From the NCBI GenBank assembly GCA_963704565.1, contig OY969917.1, positions 1,550,001 through 1,614,000 on the forward strand: a DNA stretch of 64,000 nucleotides, read 5' to 3'. The notes under the pieces are model-generated. The model saw nothing but the letters and a program-made list of their open reading frames with translations, made no database searches and was not told the DNA's origin. The DNA comes from Rhodoblastus sp963704565. Lineage in GTDB: Bacteria > Pseudomonadota > Alphaproteobacteria > Rhizobiales > Beijerinckiaceae. Shown here piece after piece: positions 24,669 through 33,225 of this stretch. Both the position numbers and the translations under genes were made by a program. Position 1 is the first letter of the stretch. The number at the start of each line of letters is the position of its first letter.

Positions 24669-25444
24669 CCGAGGGTTACACGGAATTTGAGTTTGACCTT
24701 CCAGGGGCGTTGCTTGCTCGATTGGTCACGATGCTCGATACACTTCCGGCGGCCCAGCTCGCGGCGGGAGTGGTGAACGAAATCCCCGACGAACAAGGCG
24801 TTTATCAACTGTTCCTTGATGGGCCTGCCGGAAAAGAACTGGTTTATATCGGCAAGACGGATGCGGCGGCAGGGCTGCAGATGCGATTGAGTCGCCATGC
24901 CGAGAAAATTCAACAACGCGTCGGTCTCAATCCGGCGAGAGTATTTTTTAAGGCCGTACGCATTTATGTCTTCACGGCCGTCGATCTCGAAACGCAGCTG
25001 ATCGGACATTATGGCGGCGTGCAAAAGGTCAGTTGGAACGGGAGCGGATTCGGGTCCAACGATCCAGGCCGCGAGCGCGACACGACCAAATACAAGCCGG
25101 ATCATTTCGACGCGATGTATCCGATCGACATTTCGCGGCCGCTCGCGTTCTCCCTACCAACGAAGGCAAGCGCAGCGGAAATACTGCGCACTCTAAAGTC
25201 TAACCTACCATTTTTGATCAGATTTGAAGTCGTGAAACAAGGTTCACGAACGGCCCATGCTGAGCTTGAAGGAACAACTGTTACACTTGATCCAAGGAAA
25301 CCGATGACGGCGGAAAGCGTCCTTGCGCAGACGATTCCGCAGCTCCCGCCTGGTTGGCACGTCACCAAACTGCCGAGTCATGTGATCATCTACAAGAACG
25401 ATGATCGTAAATTCCCCAGCGGTACAACAATCGCGCGATCGTAA
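24665..25444 (+). CDS. Putative type II restriction endonuclease, GIY-YIG superfamily (Eco29kI-like)
   Basis: A 259-residue protein coupled to the methyltransferase (ATGA). It carries a GIY-YIG nuclease core: G-V-Y at about residues 45-47 (GVYQLF), Y-I-G at 61-63 (VYIGKT), then LQMRLSRHAEKI with the conserved Arg, and a candidate metal-binding Glu in AVDLETQLIGHYG. The following WNGSGFGSNDPGRERDTT resembles the W-N...GFG-N-x-D-P-G segment of Eco29kI-type restriction enzymes. Position downstream of Vsr and an m5C methyltransferase makes it the likely cognate nuclease. Its 3' end abuts, and overlaps by a few codons, the truncated type ISP-like frame. Confidence 0.78.
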   Translation: MTEGYTEFEFDLPGALLARLVTMLDTLPAAQLAAGVVNEIPDEQGVYQLFLDGPAGKELVYIGKTDAAAGLQMRLSRHAEKIQQRVGLNPARVFFKAVRIYVFTAVDLETQLIGHYGGVQKVSWNGSGFGSNDPGRERDTTKYKPDHFDAMYPIDISRPLAFSLPTKASAAEILRTLKSNLPFLIRFEVVKQGSRTAHAELEGTTVTLDPRKPMTAESVLAQTIPQLPPGWHVTKLPSHVIIYKNDDRKFPSGTTIARS

Positions 25445-27351
25445 GGTCCGAACTTCTTGTCGGGCCGTATGCGGTCGCGCAATATCGTCTGCGCCACGCT
25501 GTCGGCGCGTTGCCGGCCAACCACCGGATCGGCGTTTTTCTCACGGGCACTTTGGCCGAGCCGGGAGCGGCGGCGCCTGCCGGTAGCCTCGGCTTTGTCG
25601 CGGAAGATATCCGCACCGAGCGCCATGAGGCGGATCGGATCAAGCAGCAACAGCCGATTTTGGCGATCGTCGGCAATCCGCCTTACCGGCGGCTCGAAGC
25701 CGGAGAAGTCGGCGAACTTGTCGGCAACTGGATGAACCTGCTTTGGGATGACCTGAAAGGGCCGGTTCGCGATGCTGGCTGGGGTAATCAGCTCAATACC
25801 TTCCCGGAGCTTTCGGTCGCATTCTGGCGTTGGGCGATCTGGAAAATATTCGAGAGCGAAGGCGCGCCGGGACGCGGCGTCGTGGCGTTCATTTCCAATC
25901 GAACCTTTCTCGCGGGAAAGCCGTATTCCGGGCTGCGCAAGATGCTGCGCCGGCGTTTCGATCGGATCGAGATCATCGATCTGCGCGGCGACGTCCGCCG
26001 TGGCGAACGCGCCGGCATCAGCAACGATCAGGGCGTCTTCAACATTCAGGTCGGCACTGCGATTACATTGGCGATCGCCGACGGAAGCAAGGCCGAAGGG
26101 GAGCTGGCCGATGTCGCGTATATCGACAGTTGGGCCGAGGAATTGTTCTCGCGCAAGGCCAAGCTCGATTGGTTGGCCGAAGGCGGCGACACAGGCGCAC
26201 GTCCTGGCGAAGTGGCTGTCGCGCGAGGCGAACTCGACGATATGAAGCCTGAGCCCTTCCAAAGCGGGGGGTGGCCTTCATTGATCCAATGCTTCGACTT
26301 CTGTAGATCAGGCGTACAGACAAAAAGAGATGAATTCGTCTACGCGACCGACAAGGACGCGCTCGAAAATCGCCTCGTTGGTTTTTCTCGGAGCGCGGAC
26401 GCTGTGGCGGAATTGGCGTTCCATGGCACCCCAGCTCGGCCTTGGCATTCCGCACGAGCTCAGGTTTTTGAGCCAGGACGTATCGTCAGAGCCGCCTACC
26501 GACCTCTGGATAATCGTTTTCTTTATAACCACGTCGCATTTATCGACAGAAATCGACCCGATCTTCAAGCAGCATGGGGCGACAATAACGTGGCGCTCTA
26601 TGGTCTACCCAACGGGACCGGCGCGGGCCCGGCCGTTTGGTGCCATGGTCTGCTTCCCGATTATCACGCCTTCCGCGGCAGCTACGGCGGCTACGCCTTC
26701 CTCTTGCGCGACAACCGTCACGGTCATGGCCCGTTCAACGTCTCGCCGGTTCTGCTCGCCGGCCTCGCCGCACTCTATGGCGTCGCGATCAGCGCTGACG
26801 ACGCGTTCGACGCAATGCTGGCGCTGCTGTCGGCGACCTCCTACACATTGCGATTTGCGGAGGACTTGGAAGACGTTTTTCCGCACGCGCCTTTCCCAAG
26901 CAATCATCTCGATTTTGTCGCCGCCGCCGAACTCGGACGGCAAATCCGCGCCGTCGAGACCTTCGCCCGTCCTCCGGGCGCGGCCTTCCTGACAAGGGCC
27001 GTGGCGCGCGTCGAGACCGAGGCGACCGACGTTTTGCACGCGAGCGACTGGAGTAAGGGCGAGCTGTTCCTCTGCGCCAACCGGACGGGGCGCATTTCCG
27101 GGATCGGCGCCGAAGTTTGGAATTTCTCGGTCAGCGGCTATCGCGTGTTGTTTCGCTGGCTCGACGCGCGCCAAGGTCTTACGATCGATCATGCCCTGGT
27201 CACCGCGATGCGCGATCTTGTGGGTAGAATCTCCGAGCTGATTGACCTTTTCGCCCGTGCCGATACGCTCCTCGCGAGAATTTTGTCGGCTACTCTGACG
27301 CGCGAAGCGCTCGGGCTCGGCGCAAATGAGGTGTTGGATGAGAACGTGTGA
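25411..27351 (+). pseudogene. 3' remnant of a type ISP-like restriction-modification gene (N6-adenine methylase and target-recognition part)
   Basis: The frame opens at 25411 without a normal start; homology-like sequence begins about 25441 (SELLVGPYAVAQYRLRHAVG). It contains methylase motif IV, NPPY, at 25675-25686 (ILAIVGNPPYRRLE), then WRWAIWKIFESEGAPGRGVV, FDRIEIIDLRGDVRRGERAG, GVFNIQVGTAITLAIADG and a C-terminal target-recognition-like region. This architecture matches the C-terminal half of large single-chain type ISP enzymes. The N-terminal nuclease/helicase half and the SAM-binding motif I expected just before the junction are absent, so the product should be inactive. A TTG at 25510 could start a 613-residue fragment. 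The junction falls exactly at the endonuclease gene's end. Confidence 0.8.
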
Positions 27352-27643
27352 GCCGGCTGCAAATCATTTCGTTTCCAAAGCGCGCCAGGCGGACTTGTTT
27401 GCCGACGAGCCGCCGCGAAACGACGGCATTGGCCGCGCCGAACCCAACGAGGTCCGCCTTCGCCTGCAAAAAATGTTGGCGGAGGCGAAGGCCGCCGCGT
27501 CAATTTCGCCGTGGAATGAGAGAACAACCCGCATCAACCAAACAATTTTTCCGCAAATGGCGAATTGGCTGCCTCCGGCCGAAGCGGAACAACTGCGCAA
27601 TGAATTCCGCTTCGAACTAAAAAGGCTGGGCTTGGAATGTTGA
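27338..27643 (+). CDS. Small uncharacterised protein with N-terminal clamp-binding-like motif (paralog 1)
   Basis: About 101 residues, starting at an ATG preceded by gagg within the end of the type ISP-like frame (an ATG at 27326 is an alternative). The N-terminal segment KARQADLFADEP contains Q-x-x-L-F, the shape of bacterial sliding-clamp-binding peptides. A helical region follows with EVRLRLQKMLAEAKAAASIS, then RINQTIFPQMANWLPPAEAE and LRNEFRFELKRLG. The downstream 27957-28238 product has the same order of motifs, so they are paralogs. Function unknown; the location right behind a modification gene suggests a link to DNA processing (inference). Confidence 0.65.
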   Translation: MRTCEPAANHFVSKARQADLFADEPPRNDGIGRAEPNEVRLRLQKMLAEAKAAASISPWNERTTRINQTIFPQMANWLPPAEAEQLRNEFRFELKRLGLEC

Positions 27644-27661
27644 GGGCCGCAAAGTCCTCCG

Positions 27662-27766
27662 CTAGAGCCTTTTCCGTTCCTTCGGAATCGGAAGAAGTCT
27701 CTAGTTAATTGTTTTAACGCATATTCTTGTCCAAAAAGTCTGCAACTTTTTGGGAATATGCTCTAA
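27662..27766 (+). repeat. Dispersed hairpin repeat, family 1, copy A
   Basis: About 105 bases bounded by ctagagcc and tgctcta (TAGAGC-type terminal inverted repeats). It contains a near-palindrome around ttccttcggaatcggaa and a second nested hairpin: outer arms gcatattc/gaatatgc, inner ccaaaaagt/actttttgg. Nearly identical to 54046-54150 and, inverted, to 34334-34437. The rest of the 27644-27956 gap holds nothing recognisable. Confidence 0.9.
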
Positions 27767-27956
27767 AGCTTCAATTCCGGCGGCATGATCCGAATTCACG
27801 CAGTGTTTCCGCGATTGCGGATTCGCTGGCCTTCCCCATTGAGCCGTTGCAAAAAATCGACGCCGCTTTTCCCGACCGGGGATCAGTTTTTTCGCCTCCC
27901 GCTGCCGCCGCAATCGCGCGGCAGGATGGCGGCGATTCGAGGGGGGGCGCAAAGCC

Positions 27957-28238
27957 ATGGCGCGGGCCGGTAAGGCGGCAAAAGACAATCAAATCGAGCT
28001 GTTCGGCGCCCTGGCCGCGCCGGCCTATCGGCCCGACCTGAACAAGGTGCGGGCGCGGCTCGAAAAAATTCTCGGGCAAGCGCGGGCGGCGGCGCAAATG
28101 CCTTGGGAGCCGGCGCAATTGTCGCTCTATCGCACGATTTTCCCGCAAATGACCGAATTTCTCCCGGCGGAAGAAGGCGAAAGTTTTCGGCGCGCCTTCG
28201 ATGCGGAATTGTCGAGGCTGGTCCCGGAAAAGGCTTGA
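27957..28238 (+). CDS. Small uncharacterised protein with N-terminal clamp-binding-like motif (paralog 2)
   Basis: A 93-residue protein with an ATG preceded by a G-rich (ggggggg) ribosome-binding site. N-terminal KDNQIELFGALAAP has the same Q-x-x-L-F element as its upstream paralog. The shared body is KVRARLEKILGQARAAAQM, PWEPAQLSLYRTIFPQMTEF, LPAEEGESFRRAFDAELSRL. The common block TIFPQM-x2-(W/F)-LP is the clearest family signature. Both genes are on the same strand within 650 bases. No known domain recognised; likely an alpha-helical adaptor or accessory factor. Confidence 0.75.
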   Translation: MARAGKAAKDNQIELFGALAAPAYRPDLNKVRARLEKILGQARAAAQMPWEPAQLSLYRTIFPQMTEFLPAEEGESFRRAFDAELSRLVPEKA

Positions 28239-28321
28239 GCGCCAGCACGGCGTCGCGAACGTCCCGCGAGACGCCCAGGTGACGAAGCAATCCCGCAGCC
28301 ATGCCGCATCGATCGTCGCAG

Positions 28322-28428
28322 GCCCTCCCTCCCCCTTGTGGGGAGGGCTGCGGTGGGGGTGCGAACGGTTGGCGTTTCGGTGTGCTGTCCCCCCACCCTT
28401 TCCCTCCCCGCAAGGGGGAGGGAAAGGC
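28322..28428. repeat. C/G-rich REP-type repeat
   Basis: Two G/C hairpins (ccctcc...ggaggg around 28322-28347 and ccctcccc-gcaa-gggggaggg around 28402-28422) flank a spacer, with outer complementarity between cggtgggggt and ccccccaccc. Composition and layout are those of common intergenic repeats of alphaproteobacteria. It fills most of the 28239-28502 gap. Confidence 0.7.
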
Positions 28429-28502
28429 GCGGGCGGCCTTCATCTGAATGAAAGGCTTTTGCCGCAGGCTGGCGCGAACGCCTTTTGTTTGGGAACCGTT
28501 CG

Positions 28503-29438
28503 ATGACCGATGTTGAAAACCTTTCCCCCGTCGCCGCCTTGCGCCGTTCGATCTTTCTCGACGGCAAGCCCTCGCGGGCCGATTTCTCCCGCGCCTTAGC
28601 CTGGGACGGCGCGGATTCGCCGGAATACGCCCAATTGCTGGCCGATATCGCCGTCGATCTGCTGGTCGATCAGGCCGACCCCCGGCAATATGTTTCGGCG
28701 GAGGGCGCCGACTGGCTGATCGGGCAAGTGAAGGCGCAAGAACTTTCCTATCCGACCGAAATGCGGCTGCTGACCGAGACCATGCGTTATGCGGTCAGCC
28801 TGCCCTCGACGCTTTCGGGCTTCTGCCTCGCCGAAATCGAAGCCGCCATCGCGCAAGCGCGGCCCGGCCATCCCGCCGGACGGATCGACGCCGGGGATGT
28901 CGAAAACATCCGCGTCGCCGTTTACGCCACCGACGAAAATTCTTCGCTCTATGTCAGCCGCGACGAGGCCGAAGCTCTGTTCCGCATCGCCCATGCGGGC
29001 GGCGCGGGCGCCATCGATCCCGGTTTCGACAAGCTGTTCGCCCAGGCCGTCGGCAATTACCTGACGGGCATAGCCTTTCACGGCACGCCCAAGGCGGCGG
29101 AGGTGAAAGAGCTGGAGACCTTTGAAAACACGCCGGCGCCGGGCCTCGGCGCCTTCCTCGGCGCGATGTTCAAGGGGCTCAGGACGCCGATTCTGAAAGA
29201 CCTCGAAACGCCCATTGAGATGGCGGACGACGACCTGCGCGCCCAGCTCGACGCCGACGACAAGGAACGCGCTCAGGCCGAGGGGATCGACACGGACGAG
29301 ACCGCCTGGCTGGTCGCCCATCTGGCGCGTCCGGGCGCGCTGACCACGGCCGAAATCAGCCTGCTCGCGTTTCTCAAACAGCAAGCCGCCGCGCCGCCGC
29401 CGGCGCTCGACGAGCTGTTCCGCAAGGCGGGAGTTTGA
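28503..29438 (+). CDS. Uncharacterised alphaproteobacterial protein
   Basis: A 311-residue, acidic, mostly helical protein with no signal peptide or membrane segment. ATG at 28503 (MTDVENLSPVAALRRSIFLD). Internal features: repeated short helical blocks including TETMRYAVSLPSTLSGFCLA, AVYATDENSSLYVSRDEAEA, LFRIAHAGGAGAIDPGFDKL and EISLLAFLKQQAAAPPPALD. The DENSSLYVSRDEAEALF block has a loose EF-hand-like or TerB-like look but no clear match. It lies back-to-back with a minus-strand YiiX-like gene four bases away. Function unknown. Confidence 0.75.
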   Translation: MTDVENLSPVAALRRSIFLDGKPSRADFSRALAWDGADSPEYAQLLADIAVDLLVDQADPRQYVSAEGADWLIGQVKAQELSYPTEMRLLTETMRYAVSLPSTLSGFCLAEIEAAIAQARPGHPAGRIDAGDVENIRVAVYATDENSSLYVSRDEAEALFRIAHAGGAGAIDPGFDKLFAQAVGNYLTGIAFHGTPKAAEVKELETFENTPAPGLGAFLGAMFKGLRTPILKDLETPIEMADDDLRAQLDADDKERAQAEGIDTDETAWLVAHLARPGALTTAEISLLAFLKQQAAAPPPALDELFRKAGV

Positions 29439-29442
29439 ACGC

Positions 29443-30201
29443 TCACGCCACGGCTTCGCGCGCGTCCGCCCATTGGACGGTCCTGAAATTGACGCCGCCT
29501 TCGAGCGTCGGCTTGACGATCTCGAAAAAGGGCGAAACGTCGAAATCGCGCGGCGTGAACAGCGAATAATGGCGGATATGCAAGATTTCCTCGACGCATT
29601 CCTCGCAATCGCCACGGCTCGCCTTGACCCGTTCGATGTCGGGCAGGATCGGATATTGAATCGACTGGAACGCCTGGGCGATCAAGGTCGAGCAAATGGC
29701 GCGCGTCGGGTCGCCGCTGCCGAGCGCCAGCATGCGCCGGCGCCAGCGCGAGGGAATCGGCGGGTTGGGCAGGAGATAGCGCGCGAGGTCGAAGACATTG
29801 CGCAAGTCATAGTAACTCCCCAGCCGCGCCTCGGCGAAATCGATGACCGCCCGGCGATCGGCGTCGTCGAGCCCGACCGGCCGGCAGATGCGGGTGTGCA
29901 GGCCGGCGTAGCGCGCGACGCCGACCCGGCGCACGCCTTCGACCAGATCGGCCTCGATCAGGCAATGGTCGCCGCAACCTTTGGCCGGACCGGCATAGAG
30001 CGCGGCGTGGGACCAGGTCGATTGGGTCAGATATTTGATCGCCGAGGAAATGCGGGCGCTGCCCTCGACCAGCAGCACATCGCCGGGACGCAAGCTGGCC
30101 AGCAGGAGTTCGGGCGGCGTCGGCGGGCTCGCGGCCCTTATGTCGCGCTCCTTGGTCAGAAAGTCGGCCAATGCGCCGCCGATCGCGTCGAAGATGAACA
30201 T
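29443..30201 (-). CDS. YiiX/YebB-like NlpC/P60-type cysteine hydrolase
   Basis: A 252-residue protein of the permuted papain-fold group. RPGDVLLVEGSARISSAIKY begins the fold, and STWSHAALYAG carries the candidate catalytic His, which precedes the Cys as expected for the permuted arrangement. RAICSTLIAQAFQSIQYPIL carries the candidate nucleophilic Cys. Other conserved positions include HCLIEADLVEGVRRVG and YYDLRNVFDLARY. The start MFIFDAIGG at 30201 is chosen over an upstream in-frame stretch without a ribosome-binding site. There is no clear signal peptide, so location and substrate (amide or lipid-linked) are unknown. Confidence 0.82.
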   Translation of the reverse strand: MFIFDAIGGALADFLTKERDIRAASPPTPPELLLASLRPGDVLLVEGSARISSAIKYLTQSTWSHAALYAGPAKGCGDHCLIEADLVEGVRRVGVARYAGLHTRICRPVGLDDADRRAVIDFAEARLGSYYDLRNVFDLARYLLPNPPIPSRWRRRMLALGSGDPTRAICSTLIAQAFQSIQYPILPDIERVKASRGDCEECVEEILHIRHYSLFTPRDFDVSPFFEIVKPTLEGGVNFRTVQWADAREAVA

Positions 30202-30371
30202 GGCGCCCTCGTTTCCGTCGCCGTCTTGCGCGCCGGCTCTGGTCAAGGACTATTCTTACGAGACGAAAATGAAGCCGCGGCTAACAAGCCCGATATGCGC
30301 CGGTCTTGACGCGCGCCCCGCCCTGCCGCCAAGCTCGCGGCGAAAGGTTTTTTTCCAAAGGTTTTCGCCCA

Positions 30372-31562
30372 ATGACCGAATCGACGCCGCCATCGCGACA
30401 AAACCGGCGCCCGCGCACCAAGCTCGTTCATGCGGGGCGCGATCCGTCCGAGCAGTTCGGCTTCGTCAATACGCCGATCTATCGCGGCTCGACCGTGTTG
30501 CAGCCGACGCTCGCCGATCTCGAAGCGCGGCACGGCAAGCGCTTCATCTATGGCACGCTGGGCACGCCGACCACCGAGGCGCTGGAAAAAGCCTGGACGG
30601 AGATCGCCGGCGCCGCCGGAACGGTGCTGGCCTCGTCCGGCCTCGCCGCGATCACCGTCGCGCTGCTCACGGCGGTCAAGGCCGGCGACAATCTGCTGGT
30701 CACCAATTCGGCCTATCTGCCGACCCGGACCTTTTGCGACTCTTTTCTCGCCCGGATGGGGGTGGAGACGAGCTATTACGATCCGCTCATCGGCGCCGGG
30801 ATCGAAAGCCTGATTCGGCCCAACACCAAGGCCGTGCTGGTCGAGGCGCCGGGCTCGCAGAGCTTCGAAATGCAGGACGTTCCCGCCATCGCCCGAGTCG
30901 CCCACGCGCGCGGCGCCTGCGTCATCATGGACAATACCTGGGCGACGCCCCTGTTGTTCCCGCCGCATGAGCGCGGGGTCGATCTCGCCGTCGAGGCCGG
31001 CACCAAATATCTGTCCGGCCATTCCGACCTGCTGCTCGGGCTGGTTTCGGCTAATGAGCAATGGCTCAAGCCTTTGCGCCAGACCTTCAATCTCTTCGCC
31101 ATGTGCGCCGGGCCGGAGGATGTCTTTCTCGCCCTGCGCGGGCTGCGCACCATGGATTTGCGGCTGCGCGAGGCGGAGCGTCAGGGCTTCGCGCTGGCGC
31201 GCTGGCTGCAAAACCGCCCGGAAGTGTCGCGGGTGCTCCATCCGGGCCTGGAGGACGACCCCGGCCACGCCATCTGGCAGCGCGATTTCCTCGGCGCCTC
31301 GGGCCTGTTCTCGGTCATTCTGAAACCGGTCGCCAAAACGGCGCTGGCCGCTTTGCTCGACGGGCTGGAGCTGTTCGGCATGGGCTATAGCTGGGGCGGC
31401 TACGAGAGCCTGGTCATTCCCTTCGATTGCCGCGCCTATCGCACCGCGACGACGTGGAACCCGGAAGGGCCGGCCCTGCGCTTTTCGGTCGGCCTGGAGG
31501 ATATCGAGGATCTCAAGGCCGACCTCGACCAGGGCTTTACGCGGATGCGGACCGACGCGTGA
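30372..31562 (+). CDS. metC: Cystathionine beta-lyase
   Basis: PLP enzyme of methionine synthesis (cystathionine to homocysteine, pyruvate, ammonia). The 396 residues start MTESTPPSRQNRRPRTKLVH and show the Cys/Met metabolism fold: FVNTPIYRGSTVLQPTLADL, YGTLGTPTTEALEKAWTEI, LASSGLAAITVALLTAVKAG, VIMDNTWATPLLF, and the PLP-lysine motif GTKYLSGHSDLLLGLV. WGGYESLVIPFD near the C-terminus is typical of MetC rather than MetB. The 3' end overlaps the convergent GNAT gene by 26 bases. No SAM riboswitch was recognised upstream. Confidence 0.93.
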   Translation: MTESTPPSRQNRRPRTKLVHAGRDPSEQFGFVNTPIYRGSTVLQPTLADLEARHGKRFIYGTLGTPTTEALEKAWTEIAGAAGTVLASSGLAAITVALLTAVKAGDNLLVTNSAYLPTRTFCDSFLARMGVETSYYDPLIGAGIESLIRPNTKAVLVEAPGSQSFEMQDVPAIARVAHARGACVIMDNTWATPLLFPPHERGVDLAVEAGTKYLSGHSDLLLGLVSANEQWLKPLRQTFNLFAMCAGPEDVFLALRGLRTMDLRLREAERQGFALARWLQNRPEVSRVLHPGLEDDPGHAIWQRDFLGASGLFSVILKPVAKTALAALLDGLELFGMGYSWGGYESLVIPFDCRAYRTATTWNPEGPALRFSVGLEDIEDLKADLDQGFTRMRTDA

Positions 31563-32064
31563 CCGCGGCCAGCTCGATCGAGGCGAACAGCCGGCTGTCG
31601 CGCGCCTCGACCCGCTCGAAGAAGCGCCGCGCCAGGGCGAGCATGGATTCGTTGTCGGGCAGGATTTCCAGCTCCAGCCGCTCGAATCCGGCCTGAACGC
31701 CGGCGTCGATCAATTCCTTCATCAGCTCGGAGCCCATGCCTTTGCGCTGGCAGTCCCCTTCGACGGTGAAAGCCAGTTCGCCGACCTCGGGCCGCGTCGG
31801 ATCGGCCAGCAATTCGGCGGCGGCGCGGATCGCGCCGTCCTCCTCGCAAATCACCACAATTCTATGGTCGGAAGCCGCCGCGCCCGCGTGGAGCTCGATC
31901 AGAAAGTCCTCGGCGTCGCCAAAGAAGCGCAAGCGCCGATCCTTGTCGCTGAGGCGCAGCAGATGATCGGCGTAACGATCGGCGTCGCGAGGCCCAAGCC
32001 GGGTGAAATTGCGGCAGCCGCACATCTCCAGAACTTCAGCCAAATTCAACCCTCTCTCGTTCAA
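31537..32064 (-). CDS. GNAT family N-acetyltransferase
   Basis: A 175-residue protein with a GNAT acetyl-CoA-binding core: GELAFTVEGDCQRKGMGSEL with the Q/R-x-x-G-x-G/S loop, followed by MKELIDAGVQAGFERLELEI and NESMLALARRFF. The N-terminal RLGPRDADRYADHLLRLSDK and DRRLRFFGDAEDFLI resemble the GNAT domains attached to CoA-ligase-like Pat enzymes and stand-alone relatives. Substrate unknown. An AT-rich promoter-like stretch lies just upstream (32060-32095). The last codons overlap metC on the opposite strand. Confidence 0.85.
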   Translation of the reverse strand: MNERGLNLAEVLEMCGCRNFTRLGPRDADRYADHLLRLSDKDRRLRFFGDAEDFLIELHAGAAASDHRIVVICEEDGAIRAAAELLADPTRPEVGELAFTVEGDCQRKGMGSELMKELIDAGVQAGFERLELEILPDNESMLALARRFFERVEARDSRLFASIELAAVTRRSASA

Positions 32065-32099
32065 TCATATTCGAATAATTGCATATTAATAAGGATTTG

Positions 32100-32882
32100 T
32101 CAAGTTCTGCCGCTCCCCGCCAGTCTCCGGCCGCGCGGCTTGGGGAGGATGGCGTCGGGCGCAAGGGTGAAGGCGATGCGGCGGCGGGCGAAAATCCGCG
32201 CGACAATCAGCGCGCAGAAGACGCCGAGACAGGCGCCGCCGGCGACATCGCTCGGATAATGGGCGCCGAGCATAATCCGCGAGGCCGCGACCGGCAGCGC
32301 AACCAGCAGAAATGCCGGCCCCCGGCGCGGCCACAGCAAAGTGAGCGCGGTCAGAGCGGCGAACACCGTCGTCGTGTGGCCCGAGGGAAAACTCGCCTCG
32401 ACCGCCCTGAGCGAGAAGAGGTCGAAATGAAACGGCCCGTCGGCGCCGATGAGATAAGGTCTCGCGCGGCCGACGACATGTTTGACGATCTGGGCGGCGA
32501 TCCCGGAGAAAGCCATGACGGCGAAGAAATAAAGCCCGCGCGAGGCGAACAGGCCCCAGGCGGCGCGGAGCTTCAAGGTCGCGGCCGTTTCGCGCCGGAA
32601 CAGCCCGTAGACGACCGCCAGAACCGACAAAGCGAACAGCCAGTTCGACTTGCCGGCCTGAGTGACCGGGCCGAAAAAATGGCGCAGGCGCGGATCGAGC
32701 TGGAAGACGGCGCGGGCCGTTCGCTCGTCGAGAGCCATGCCGACCGCGATGAGCGCCGCCACGGCAAGAACGGCGAGCGCGCTCCACAATGGCCACAGGG
32801 GCGCGACCGGCGCCGGGCGGCGCCAATGCGCGGCGAGATCGCGCCAGGCGCGCCTCGCGACATCGGCGACCCCCGCCGTCAT
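32100..32882 (-). CDS. PAP2-superfamily phosphatase
   Basis: Membrane phosphatase (phosphatidic acid phosphatase type 2/lipid phosphatase), 260 residues from the ATG at 32882. The three catalytic signatures are complete: K-x6-R-P in KHVVGRARPYL, PSGH in EASFPSGHTTTVF, and S-R-x5-H-x3-D in ASRIMLGAHYPSDVAGG. Five or six hydrophobic segments surround them. A longer in-frame reading to 32981 would pass through a 21-bp tandem repeat and is unlikely. Probable substrates are undecaprenyl or phospholipid phosphates, on the periplasmic side. Confidence 0.9.
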   Translation of the reverse strand: MTAGVADVARRAWRDLAAHWRRPAPVAPLWPLWSALAVLAVAALIAVGMALDERTARAVFQLDPRLRHFFGPVTQAGKSNWLFALSVLAVVYGLFRRETAATLKLRAAWGLFASRGLYFFAVMAFSGIAAQIVKHVVGRARPYLIGADGPFHFDLFSLRAVEASFPSGHTTTVFAALTALTLLWPRRGPAFLLVALPVAASRIMLGAHYPSDVAGGACLGVFCALIVARIFARRRIAFTLAPDAILPKPRGRRLAGSGRT

Positions 32883-32958
32883 CGAACCCGCTCGACCGGT
32901 CAAATTCCCGTCTCCAGTTGGCGCCAAGGCTTTGGCGGATCGACAGCGCCCGGCGCGC

Positions 32959-33000
32959 ACGCGACGCGCTTGTTCCGCCACGCGACGCGCTTGTTCCGCA
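32959..33000. repeat. Tandem duplication of a 21-bp unit
   Basis: Two head-to-tail copies (32959-32979 and 32980-33000) of acgcgacgcgcttgttccgc plus one variable base. It sits in the otherwise featureless gap 32883-33225 between the PAP2 gene and a truncated nicotinamidase; no other signal was seen in that gap. Confidence 0.85.
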
Positions 33001-33225
33001 AAGAGGACACCATTGAAGCGCCTTCTATGCCATCCGGCGCCCGGGTCAAGCGACAGCGGCGGTTTCGGGCGCGACGGCGGTCGGACGGAGCCTCAAACCC
33101 CAAGGTCTGGCGGCGCCGATCTCGCCCGCGAGCCGGAACTGGTGACGCTGCTGCGCAATTTGCGGAATATTGATCCGAGTCCATCCGGTCGCCCTTGGTG
33201 ACGATCTGGGCGGAAAACGGAAGCT

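Noticed and set aside
30208..30371. Possible SAM riboswitch upstream of metC
   Set aside because: No SAM-I/SAM-II-like conserved core or pseudoknot pattern could be recognised in this leader.
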